A program made the position numbers and the translations under genes. Of a DNA stretch of 13,874 nucleotides, positions 1 to 6,179 are shown one piece after another. Below the pieces are notes generated by a model, which was not told the DNA's origin, searched no databases, and worked only from the letters and a program-made list of their open reading frames with translations. The stretch's first letter is position 1. Each line of letters opens with the position of its first letter. Source of the stretch: an uncultured Ruminococcus sp. (GTDB lineage Bacteria; Bacillota; Clostridia; Oscillospirales; Ruminococcaceae); assembly GCF_946187255.1 (NCBI RefSeq), contig NZ_CAMHRZ010000066.1, positions 1-13,874 of the forward strand, written 5' to 3'.

Positions 1-10
1 ATATCATATA

Positions 11-39
11 ATGATACACGATTTTCTTTGATTTGTCAA
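11..39 (-). promoter_or_regulatory. Leftward sigma-A promoter leaving the window
   Basis: Read on the minus strand, TTGACA (34-39) is followed after exactly 17 nt by TATCAT (11-16). This is a consensus -35 and a 5/6 -10. Transcription would start near position 4 and run out of the left edge, so a divergently oriented gene probably begins just outside the window. Its identity cannot be seen here. Confidence 0.6.
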
Positions 40-110
40 CAGAAAATTTGCAAATTAAATATTAATTTCCAATAACAAAAGATATATTTGTTATATGTGA
101 TAAACTCAAA

Positions 111-130
111 AACAGCGCGTAACAGCGCGT
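111..130. repeat. Perfect tandem 10-mer AACAGCGCGT x2
   Basis: AACAGCGCGT occurs at 111-120 and again at 121-130 with no mismatch, a GC-rich island in otherwise AT-rich DNA. It lies between the leftward promoter at 11-39 and the rightward gene at 302, where a transcription-factor site could sit. No known regulator is recognised, and chance or slippage duplication is an alternative. Confidence 0.5.
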
Positions 131-254
131 TCTGATATACTCGGCTCTCACAGCTTTTATATAATTATTTTTGTACACGATCACTAAATATCATATTAAA
201 ATTTCTACATCCGAACTCATCTGTTATGGTGTAGCTTTTTTTGACTATATGAGT

Positions 255-260
255 TATAAT
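255..260 (+). promoter_or_regulatory. Possible -10 box for the lipoprotein gene at 302
   Basis: TATAAT at 255-260 is a perfect -10 hexamer, 41 nt before the likely start codon. The -35 region at the expected distance (232-237, TAGCTT) is weak. A good -35-like TTGACT lies at 241-246 but is only 8 nt from this -10, and the sequences 16-18 nt downstream of it are poor. The call is therefore tentative. Confidence 0.3.
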
Positions 261-301
261 TATAAAGATAGATGCATATTTAAGGAACGGAGATGGATAT
301 C

Positions 302-1192
302 ATGAAACAAATATACATTACAGCAGTTATCGCGGCATTGCTGCTTGCGGGCTGCGGTGCCGTGAATGAGCCTGCTTCAAAGGGAGCGGACAGCATAGCC
401 GCTGAGTCGGCGGCAGAGACCTCATCGCCCGATGAAAGCACTGCGGAAGAAAAGGACGAAAGCTCCGAAGATACCTCAGAGGAAGAAAGTGCGGCTGAAA
501 GCAGTGCGGAGAGTATCGACGAAGTGCCCGACAGCGCAGCAGGTGATGACAGTACCGCAAGTGACGACAGCAGCGAAGCAGACAGCTTTCCCGGAGGGCT
601 GGACGACGACGGCAGGGAAGGTAATGAGGTGCATTTCACAAAGGAGACAGGCTTTGCACCGGGTGTATGGTGGTCAACGGGAGAGGGCGCTGACAGCTAT
701 TACCAGTTCAACACCGACGGCACGGGCATACAGGTATGGCAGTCGGACGGTTTCAGCAGAGAGTTCAGCTACCGCATGGACGGCGGCAAATTCTACAAGA
801 GATTCGGCACCGACCCCGAAATGCTGGCTTCCGCAGAGGCTAAAGGTGACAGCGTGATGCTGAACTACACGGTGACAGGCGGTGAGGAGAAGCTTGAGTA
901 TATGGGCAATATCTCCCTTGATGATTTCAAGTTCTATACCAATGATACCCTTGCGGAACTGGGAAAAGAGTATTACCGCATGAACAGCGAGGATCACTAC
1001 GAGCCCGAATTTGCGGAGGCTTTCCAGGCGGCGGGCGATGACCGTATCTGTATACACCTCTATGATGTGCTGGATGGTCATTCCTCCACTGCGACGTGGT
1101 ACTACGTTGACCGCTTTACGGGCAAGGGTGAGGATATCATGGAGAACAAGGTGGATCTTACCGAGGCTGTCAAAGGACAGGGGATTGACTGA
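302..1192 (+). CDS. Secreted lipoprotein with acidic Ser/Glu/Asp linker and C-terminal beta-rich domain
   Basis: This is a predicted membrane-anchored lipoprotein of 296 residues. The N-terminus is a type II signal peptide with lipobox LLAGC; the cysteine is residue 18. Residues about 20-100 form a low-complexity linker rich in Ser, Glu, Asp and Ala. The remaining ~190 residues look like a folded domain: a beta-rich part starting GVWWSTGEG and YYQFNTDGTG, then a module with LAELGKEYYRMN and ending WYYVDRFTGKGED. This architecture is common in uncharacterised clostridial lipoproteins, but I recognise no named function. ATG at 302 is chosen because GGAG (289-292) lies 9 nt upstream and the signal peptide is then compact; in-frame ATG at 293 (preceded by AAGGA at 282-286) is a real alternative adding three residues. 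No terminator follows, so read-through toward the dockerin genes is possible. Confidence 0.85.
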   Translation: MKQIYITAVIAALLLAGCGAVNEPASKGADSIAAESAAETSSPDESTAEEKDESSEDTSEEESAAESSAESIDEVPDSAAGDDSTASDDSSEADSFPGGLDDDGREGNEVHFTKETGFAPGVWWSTGEGADSYYQFNTDGTGIQVWQSDGFSREFSYRMDGGKFYKRFGTDPEMLASAEAKGDSVMLNYTVTGGEEKLEYMGNISLDDFKFYTNDTLAELGKEYYRMNSEDHYEPEFAEAFQAAGDDRICIHLYDVLDGHSSTATWYYVDRFTGKGEDIMENKVDLTEAVKGQGID

Positions 1193-1212
1193 TATTGTTA
1201 GCCCTCGTATGG

Positions 1213-1241
1213 TTGACAACGGCTTTGCTTTGTTGTATAAT
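1213..1241 (+). promoter_or_regulatory. Consensus sigma-A promoter for the dockerin gene pair
   Basis: TTGACA (1213-1218), a 17-nt spacer and TATAAT (1236-1241) match the consensus at all twelve positions. A second TATAAT follows at 1247-1252. Transcription should start near 1248, giving a leader of about 55 nt before the ATG at 1304. This promoter begins 20 bp after the stop of the upstream lipoprotein, so the two dockerin genes have their own transcript. Confidence 0.85.
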
Positions 1242-1253
1242 TTATGTATAATG

Positions 1254-1277
1254 CGGACGCTGAAAACAAAGTGTCCG
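1254..1277 (+). promoter_or_regulatory. Hairpin at the 5' end of the dockerin-pair mRNA
   Basis: CGGACGC (1254-1260) pairs with GTGTCCG (1271-1277), giving a 7-bp stem with one G-U pair around a 10-nt A-rich loop. It would lie only a few nucleotides from the predicted 5' end of the transcript, and 11 nt before the GGGAGG ribosome site at 1289-1294, so it does not block the ribosome. A 5'-terminal stem is a plausible mRNA stabiliser; this is inference. Confidence 0.5.
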
Positions 1278-1303
1278 TATCAAAGTCCGGGAGGTCAATA
1301 ACT

Positions 1304-2242
1304 ATGTACAAAAAGATCATTTCGATAGCTGCCGCAGGCGTGATATTATCGAGCTGTATAACAGCCTTTGCCGATATGGGCAAAAGGGGCGATCTCAATG
1401 GCGACGGTGCTGTAACCATCACCGATGTTTCCATGATCGCGGCTCATGTTAAAAATAAGAAAAAACTGGATACCGCAAGTCTTCCCTACGCCGATGTGAA
1501 TTTTGACGGCAAGGTCAATGTAACGGATGTTTCCGCGATAGCTGCCCATGTCAAGGGCATCAAGAGCCTGCCCTACGATCCCGATGGCGCGGATGAGACC
1601 TTTGAGGGCTGCGATGCATACCTGATATTTGCCGATAAGAATATGAACTGGGGCAACTGGAACGGTCAGGGATATCACGGTGTGCCTTCCTACGGCATTG
1701 ATGCGGATATCGTCGGGGACGGCACCTACAGCGTAAGCATCACCCGCGAAAGTATCACTTCACCTGATGATACGGGTGCAAATCCCAGCCTTGTATACGA
1801 TGAGTACTGGGGCGGTGAAAGGTACTTGCGCTCTCCCGAAGGCTGTACCATAATGTGCGTTGATATCACGGGACTTCTCGACGGCACACTGGGTGCTGAC
1901 GGCAGCGAGCTGGAAGGCTTCCTGGAAGACGGCGACGCTCCCAATATCAACAAGAAGGTCAAGGGTAAATTCAGGGGCGATAATATCGAGGTCACAGTCG
2001 AAAGCATAAAGGCTGACGGCTATGAGATACAATTTGACCCGAGCAAGATACGCTATGGCAATCTTGATGAGGAGGATAACTGCTATCGCATAGAGATAGC
2101 CAATCTGCTGACACGCACCGCAAATGATGCGGCGATCGATGTGGAGTCCTTTGATTTCTGGAACAGCCTTGAAATCACGTTCAGCATCACGGGGATAGGC
2201 GATCTTACAGGCAGTGACAGGGAAACAGATCCCGAAGAATAA
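1304..2242 (+). CDS. Secreted dockerin protein with N-terminal dockerin and C-terminal beta-sandwich-like domain
   Basis: This is a 312-residue exported protein. Residues 1-23 are a signal peptide; both a type I cut after AFA and a lipobox-like LSSC (Cys18) fit, so lipid anchoring is possible. Residues about 29-89 are a type I dockerin with two intact calcium loops: D30-x-N-x-D-G ending D41, and D64-x-N-x-D-G ending D75. Each is followed by a near-identical helix (VSxIAAHVK). Dockerins bind cohesins on scaffoldins or surface proteins. Residues about 100-300 start with DAYLIFADKNMNWGNWNG and contain GDGTYSVSI, resembling beta-sandwich or carbohydrate-binding-like modules of rumen clostridia. 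No catalytic motif is visible. The start at 1304 is set by GGGAGG (1289-1294), 9 nt upstream; an in-frame ATG at 1244 lies inside the promoter and is rejected. Placing the dockerin at the N-terminus is unusual. Confidence 0.85.
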   Translation: MYKKIISIAAAGVILSSCITAFADMGKRGDLNGDGAVTITDVSMIAAHVKNKKKLDTASLPYADVNFDGKVNVTDVSAIAAHVKGIKSLPYDPDGADETFEGCDAYLIFADKNMNWGNWNGQGYHGVPSYGIDADIVGDGTYSVSITRESITSPDDTGANPSLVYDEYWGGERYLRSPEGCTIMCVDITGLLDGTLGADGSELEGFLEDGDAPNINKKVKGKFRGDNIEVTVESIKADGYEIQFDPSKIRYGNLDEEDNCYRIEIANLLTRTANDAAIDVESFDFWNSLEITFSITGIGDLTGSDRETDPEE

Positions 2243-2272
2243 GTAAATAATAATTATGAAAGGCAGTATGAT

Positions 2273-3127
2273 ATGAATATCAAGAAAGTGACAACAGCAG
2301 CTGCGGCGCTTTTTGCTGCGGCATCGATTTGCGCAGTACCCGCTTGTGCTGATAATGACAATTACTCAACTATAACCCGGGGGCTCACCATGCAGGTGAA
2401 CGGCGATGTCAACGGCGACGGCAAGGTGGATATCTCAGACGTTGTACAGATAGCGGCACAGGTAAAGGGCAAGACCTCGATCAAAGGCGAAAACGCTTAT
2501 CTGGCAGATACTAACGGCGATTATACTGTAAATGTTTCGGACGTATCGCTGGCGGCAGCACAGGTAAAAGGCAAGTCGCCCATGGGCGACGTAAAATGCG
2601 GCAGGGCTGTAAGAGAAGCCCGCAAGTTCCTGCACAGCGGAGTATTCCATATACGTCTCTCCCAGCCAGAGGAAGGCAAAAACACCTCTGTAATGGACGT
2701 TTCGATGAACGGCAATGATTTCAAGACACTGATGACAGGCTATATCAGCGACAGTGTGTGGAATGAGTATGAGTATGTCGCGTCAGGCAGCAGCTTTTAC
2801 GAGATAAACCTTGTATCCAAGGAATATATGGTGACAAATGTTACGAAAAATGCAGCCCAGTCACAGTCGAATATTGTTTCTCTCACACTTGGTGAGAAGT
2901 ACACCTATATCGGACAGAAGGCAGCAGAGGGCGGCATGGCTGAGGTCTATAAGAATACCTCCGGCAGCAGCACCAGCTACTTTGCCTATATCTCTGAGGG
3001 CGGCGTGCTGAAAAAGGTCATCAAGTACACGGATGACGAGGCACCTTCCACGGTGATCATCGATACGATATCCGGTGAAGCAGAGATAACTGTTCCCGAC
3101 CTTACGGGGTATACCAAGAGGGAATGA
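2273..3127 (+). CDS. Secreted dockerin protein with N-terminal dockerin and uncharacterised C-terminal domain
   Basis: This 284-residue exported protein has a type I signal peptide (cut probably after PACA, residue 26). A dockerin occupies residues about 43-102. Its first calcium loop is complete (D45, N47, D49, G50, D56). In the second the usual glycine at loop position 6 is tyrosine (NGDY, Y84), though D79, N81, D83 and D90 remain. The helices IAAQVKG and AAAQVKG match those of the preceding gene. Residues about 108-284 form one domain (VFHIRLSQPEE, SMNGNDFKTLMTGY, ending DLTGYTKRE) without recognisable catalytic residues; the alternating strands recall LolA-like lipid-carrier folds, but this is only an impression. 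The gene starts 30 bp after the upstream dockerin gene with GAAAGG 9 nt before the ATG, so the two are co-transcribed and probably arose by duplication of the signal-plus-dockerin part. Confidence 0.83.
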   Translation: MNIKKVTTAAAALFAAASICAVPACADNDNYSTITRGLTMQVNGDVNGDGKVDISDVVQIAAQVKGKTSIKGENAYLADTNGDYTVNVSDVSLAAAQVKGKSPMGDVKCGRAVREARKFLHSGVFHIRLSQPEEGKNTSVMDVSMNGNDFKTLMTGYISDSVWNEYEYVASGSSFYEINLVSKEYMVTNVTKNAAQSQSNIVSLTLGEKYTYIGQKAAEGGMAEVYKNTSGSSTSYFAYISEGGVLKKVIKYTDDEAPSTVIIDTISGEAEITVPDLTGYTKRE

Positions 3128-3179
3128 TATACCGGCTATGGTGTATACTTCACGTCTGAAAGCACGGATATAACAAATA

Positions 3180-3214
3180 AAAGAGCGCGGACAGTAAAAA
3201 TGTCCGCGCTCTTT
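3180..3214 (+). terminator. Strong hairpin between converging transcripts
   Basis: AAAGAGCGCGGACA (3180-3193) and TGTCCGCGCTCTTT (3201-3214) form a perfect 14-bp stem with a 7-nt loop. It lies 53 bp after the second dockerin gene. On the plus strand the stem ends in CTCTTT, then CAGTTT; on the minus strand it ends in CTCTTTTATTT, a better U-tract. It should end rightward transcription and also back up the ATP synthase terminator. Confidence 0.8.
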
Positions 3215-3233
3215 CAGTTTGCATGATAAAGAA

Positions 3234-3263
3234 AACGGCGGTAAGCATCAGCCTGCCGCCGTT
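3234..3263 (-). terminator. Rho-independent terminator of the ATP synthase operon
   Basis: On the minus strand AACGGCGG pairs with CCGCCGTT (8 bp, extendable by a G-U and an A-T pair) and is followed by TTCTTTAT. The structure begins 13 nt after the atpC stop codon at 3277, the expected place for a terminator of the leftward operon. Confidence 0.75.
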
Positions 3264-3276
3264 GTATTTATATAAG

Positions 3277-3681
3277 CTAGTTCTTCTTCGCCACCGAGAT
3301 TCGGTTGACTGCTCTTTTGAGCTGCCTTTCAGCAAGATCAAACTCTGTGCGGCTCGTTTCGGCTTTCAGCTGCTTTTCAGCCCTTGCCTTTGAACGCTCA
3401 GCACGCGCCACATCGATCTCATCCGACCACTCTACCGCAGAAGTAAGCACTGTTACCGCACCATCCTCAGATACTTTAACAATGCCGTCGGATATTGCTG
3501 CACTGCGTAACTCGCTGCCGATCTTGATCTTCATCTCCGATGGAACGATGCTCGCCACATACGGCGCATGACCCTTCAATATGCCCACATATCCCGAAGT
3601 CGTTTTTGCGATGAGCTGTTCGGTCTCGTCCTCAAAAAATATCTTCTCGGGGGTGAGTACCCTCAATTTGAATACTGCCAT
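3277..3681 (-). CDS. atpC: F1Fo ATP synthase epsilon subunit
   Basis: Epsilon sits in the central stalk of F1 with gamma, contacts the c-ring and can inhibit ATP hydrolysis. The 134-residue length is normal. The N-terminal beta-sandwich begins FKLRVLTPEKIFFEDE and has the conserved GYVGILKGHAPYV; the C-terminal helical hairpin runs from about residue 85 (EIDVARAERSKARAEKQL). It is the last gene of the operon, 15 bp after atpD, with a GAAAGGCGG ribosome site close to its ATG. Two hairpins follow the stop. Together with atpD it can also be transcribed from the internal promoter at 5150-5178. Confidence 0.95.
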   Translation of the reverse strand: MAVFKLRVLTPEKIFFEDETEQLIAKTTSGYVGILKGHAPYVASIVPSEMKIKIGSELRSAAISDGIVKVSEDGAVTVLTSAVEWSDEIDVARAERSKARAEKQLKAETSRTEFDLAERQLKRAVNRISVAKKN

Positions 3682-3696
3682 AGCTGCCGCCTTTCG

Positions 3697-5103
3697 TTAT
3701 TCTTCGTTTGCGGACTTCTTTGCCTTCTCCACTGCTTCGTCGATGGAGCCTACAAACAGGAACGCACTCTCGGGCAGATCGTCGTGCTTGCCCTCGATTA
3801 TCTCCCTGAATCCGCGAATGGTTTCTTTCAGCGGAACATACTTGCCCTGATAGCCTGTGAACTGTTCAGCCACAAAGAAAGGCTGTGACAGGAAACGCTG
3901 TATCTTTCTTGCACGGGATACCGTCAGCTTGTCCTCGTCGGAAAGCTCGTCCATACCCATGATGGCGATGATATCCTGCAGCTCAACATATCTCTGGAGT
4001 ATAGACTGTACCTGTCTTGCCACCTGATAATGCTCGCTTCCCACTATCTCGGGAGTGAGTATGCGGGAGGTGGACTCCAGCGGGTCAACTGCGGGGAATA
4101 TACCCAGTGATGCTATGCTTCTTGAAAGTACGGTGGTAGCATCCAGGTGCGCGAACGTAGTCGCAGGTGCGGGGTCGGTAAGGTCGTCCGCAGGAACATA
4201 TACCGCCTGTACTGAGGTGATGGAGCCCTTGTTGGTGGAGGTTATCCTCTCCTGCAAAGCACCCATCTCGGTCGCCAGTGTGGGCTGATATCCAACGGCT
4301 GAGGGCATACGTCCCAGCAGCGCGGAAACCTCCGAGCCTGCCTGTGTAAATCTGAATATGTTATCGATAAAGAGCAGAACGTCCTGTCCTTCCACATCAC
4401 GGAAATACTCCGCCATAGTCAGTCCCGAAAGACCTACTCTCATTCTTGCTCCGGGCGGTTCGTTCATCTGACCGTATACCAGTACAGTCTTGTCGATAAC
4501 TCCCGATTCCTTCATTTCCCAGTAAAGGTCGTTGCCCTCACGGGTACGCTCGCCAACGCCTGTGAATACGGAGATACCGCCGTGCTGATTGGCAACGTTG
4601 TTGATAAGCTCCTGAATAAGCACCGTTTTGCCAACGCCCGCGCCGCCGAACAGTCCTATCTTACCGCCCTTGAGGTAAGGTGCGATCAGGTCGATGACCT
4701 TTATGCCGGTTTCAAGTATCTCGTTAGCGGCTGTCTGTTCCTCGTAGGAGGGGGGCTCGCGGTGTATCTCCCAGCGCTCCGCAGTCTCGGGTGCGGGGAG
4801 GTTATCTACAGGGTCGCCCAGCAGGTTGAACATTCTCGAAAGAGTCTCCCTGCCAACGGGCACCGATATAGCCCTGCCCGTATCGACAGCGTCAACGCCC
4901 CTGACCAGACCGTCTGTGGAGGACATAGCGATACATCTCACCACATCGTCACCGATGTGCTGTGCGACCTCGACCACCAGTTTGGTGCCGTTATTGTCTA
5001 TCTCAAGCGCATTCAGAAGGTTCGGCATATTATCCTTGTCGAAGCGTACATCAACGACAGCTCCGACTATCTGCACGACCTTGCCTATGTTAGTGCTTTC
5101 CAT
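3697..5103 (-). CDS. atpD: F1Fo ATP synthase catalytic beta subunit
   Basis: Beta carries the three catalytic sites of F1, converting ADP and phosphate to ATP or the reverse. The 468-residue length is typical. Visible motifs are the Walker A loop GGAGVGKT (153-160), the catalytic glutamate in GERTREG (E185), the Walker B strand VLLFIDNIFRF (about 242-252), the arm SALLGRMPSAVGYQPTL, and the DELSDED loop near residue 390 that contacts gamma. No key residue is missing. The ATG at 5103 is preceded by AAAGGAAG. The gene is separated from atpG by an unusually long 203-bp spacer that contains its own promoter, so beta and epsilon may be made in addition to the full operon transcript. Confidence 0.98.
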   Translation of the reverse strand: MESTNIGKVVQIVGAVVDVRFDKDNMPNLLNALEIDNNGTKLVVEVAQHIGDDVVRCIAMSSTDGLVRGVDAVDTGRAISVPVGRETLSRMFNLLGDPVDNLPAPETAERWEIHREPPSYEEQTAANEILETGIKVIDLIAPYLKGGKIGLFGGAGVGKTVLIQELINNVANQHGGISVFTGVGERTREGNDLYWEMKESGVIDKTVLVYGQMNEPPGARMRVGLSGLTMAEYFRDVEGQDVLLFIDNIFRFTQAGSEVSALLGRMPSAVGYQPTLATEMGALQERITSTNKGSITSVQAVYVPADDLTDPAPATTFAHLDATTVLSRSIASLGIFPAVDPLESTSRILTPEIVGSEHYQVARQVQSILQRYVELQDIIAIMGMDELSDEDKLTVSRARKIQRFLSQPFFVAEQFTGYQGKYVPLKETIRGFREIIEGKHDDLPESAFLFVGSIDEAVEKAKKSANEE

Positions 5104-5149
5104 TAACTGACTTCCTTTCCGAACTCATAGTCCGTCATACGAAAAATGA

Positions 5150-5178
5150 ATTATATAATTATGTTATCAGGATCTCAA
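5150..5178 (-). promoter_or_regulatory. Internal promoter for atpD-atpC
   Basis: On the minus strand TTGAGA (5173-5178), a 17-nt spacer and TATAAT (5150-5155) form a good sigma-A promoter, 5/6 and 6/6 against consensus. Transcription would start near 5143, about 40 nt before the atpD ATG. The -10 overlaps a 12-bp palindrome AATTATATAATT (5149-5160). It lies in the 203-bp gap inside the operon, which makes a functional role more likely than chance. Confidence 0.65.
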
Positions 5179-5228
5179 CGTCCGACCCGCCGTCACACAA
5201 AACTTTCCTTCTTATCAAACCGATAATA

Positions 5229-5265
5229 GGCGGACACGGTCGACGCAGTCACCGTTAGAGCCGCC
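5229..5265. repeat. Imperfect inverted repeat (REP/MITE-like) between atpG and atpD
   Basis: GGCGG (5229-5233) and ACGGT (5236-5240) pair with ACCGT (5251-5255) and CCGCC (5261-5265). This gives a two-part hairpin with a 10-nt loop and an asymmetric internal bulge. It is immediately followed by CGCCCGAGGGC and the heptamer array at 5277. GC-rich hairpins joined to short AT heptamers are typical of intergenic repeat elements, but other copies would be needed to prove that. Confidence 0.45.
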
Positions 5266-5276
5266 CGCCCGAGGGC

Positions 5277-5317
5277 AATTATGAATTATGAATTATGAAT
5301 TATGAATTATGAATTAT
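5277..5317. repeat. Tandem heptamer ATGAATT, about six copies
   Basis: Five perfect copies of ATGAATT (5281-5315) are flanked by partial copies (AATT at 5277-5280, AT at 5316-5317). The array overlaps the 3' end of atpG and provides its TAA stop codon (5307-5309). The period of seven is not a multiple of three, so it is not a coding repeat. Confidence 0.85.
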
Positions 5318-6167
5318 CATTAAGGCTCGCGGAGCTTATCTCGGTGATCTCCTGAGTGATCTGTGCCTGTCTTGCGCGGTTGTATAACAGCGACAGCTTG
5401 TCGATCATCTCGCTGGCGTTGTCGCTGGCGGACTCCATTGCCGTTCTTCTTGCAGCCTGCTCGGAGGCAAAGCTGTCCACTATCGCGGAATACAGCATAC
5501 CGCCCATATATTCGGGTATCAGGCTGTCAAACACCTCATCGGGAGAGGGGTCGTATATCGTCATAGGGTGCTTAGTACCAAGATATTCCAGGTTTTCCAC
5601 AGGCAGTATCCTCAGATGCTGGGGCTCCTGTGTCATGACGGATACGAAAGTGGTGTATACCAGCTCCACCGCATCAAAATCGCCTGTTTTAAATCTCTTG
5701 ATGACCTTGTCAGCGATCATCATGGTATCTACCAGTTCAATGCCTTCTGCTATCTGCGGGAAACCTTCGATCAGATCATAATCGCGCTTCTCGAAAAACT
5801 CCACAGCCTTCTTGCCTATCGCCATTATAACGGCTTCACCGCCGCTTGCCGCTATCTCGTCAGCCTTAGCTTTGGCAAGTTTCAGCACGTTGGAGTTGAA
5901 TCCGCCCGCAAGACCTCTGTCGCCCGCGATAACTATCAGCAGCACCGAATTTTTGAACTTTTTCTTTGTGAACACCGAGGTGAACTCATGGTCACGGGAT
6001 ATATCCGCCATGACCTGGAATACGCCCTCAAAAAACGGGTGTACCGCTTCGGCGCGTTCTTTGGCTTTCCTCATCTTCGAGGACGCCACCAGCTGCATCG
6101 CCTTTGTTATCTGCATGGTGCTTTCCACGCTCTTTATACGGCGCTTAACGTCCTTCATGTTAGCCAT
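5307..6167 (-). CDS. atpG: F1Fo ATP synthase gamma subunit
   Basis: Gamma is the rotating central shaft linking the c-ring to the catalytic hexamer. The 286-residue length is typical. The N-terminal helix begins MKDVKRRIKSVESTMQITKA and continues MQLVASSKMRKAK; the middle Rossmann-like part has VIAGDRGLAGGFNSNV; the C-terminal helix has NASEMIDKLSLLYNRARQA and ITQEITEI. All of these are hallmark segments. The last residues (SSASLNDNS) differ from the usual ...GAAAL ending, and the final AAT GAT AAT TCA TAA codons run into the heptamer array at 5277-5317, so the array probably replaced the original stop. Its ribosome site AAGGAG overlaps the atpA stop, 12 bp upstream, suggesting coupled translation. 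Confidence 0.96.
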   Translation of the reverse strand: MANMKDVKRRIKSVESTMQITKAMQLVASSKMRKAKERAEAVHPFFEGVFQVMADISRDHEFTSVFTKKKFKNSVLLIVIAGDRGLAGGFNSNVLKLAKAKADEIAASGGEAVIMAIGKKAVEFFEKRDYDLIEGFPQIAEGIELVDTMMIADKVIKRFKTGDFDAVELVYTTFVSVMTQEPQHLRILPVENLEYLGTKHPMTIYDPSPDEVFDSLIPEYMGGMLYSAIVDSFASEQAARRTAMESASDNASEMIDKLSLLYNRARQAQITQEITEISSASLNDNS

Positions 6168-6179
6168 AAGCCGTTCTCC

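Larger units (their letters stand above)
1..301. other. AT-rich intergenic region with no gene
   Basis: No credible reading frame is present. The stretch contains the leftward promoter at 11-39, a 12-bp palindrome AATTTGCAAATT at 45-56, a perfect tandem duplication of a GC-rich 10-mer at 111-130, and a weak rightward promoter near 255. A 5-bp stem (205-209 with 230-234) followed by a run of seven T could be a poor rightward terminator, but its 20-nt loop makes it unconvincing. Nothing else is recognisable. Confidence 0.6.

Noticed and set aside
111..130. CRISPR-like repeat
   Set aside because: It has only two 10-bp units with no spacer between them; neither unit length nor spacing fits an array, and no array is seen elsewhere in the window.
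241..270. TTGACT at 241-246 as -35 of the lipoprotein promoter
   Set aside because: It is only 8 nt from the good TATAAT at 255-260, and sequences at 16-18 nt spacing (263-270) are poor -10 matches.
280..639. Minus-strand Ser/Leu-rich frame with a hydrophobic look
   Set aside because: It is the reverse reading of the acidic low-complexity linker of the lipoprotein gene; the composition is fully explained by that linker.
1244..1303. Upstream in-frame start adding 20 residues to the first dockerin protein
   Set aside because: The ATG overlaps the promoter -10 region and the extension would precede a normal signal peptide; GGGAGG at 1289-1294 points to 1304.
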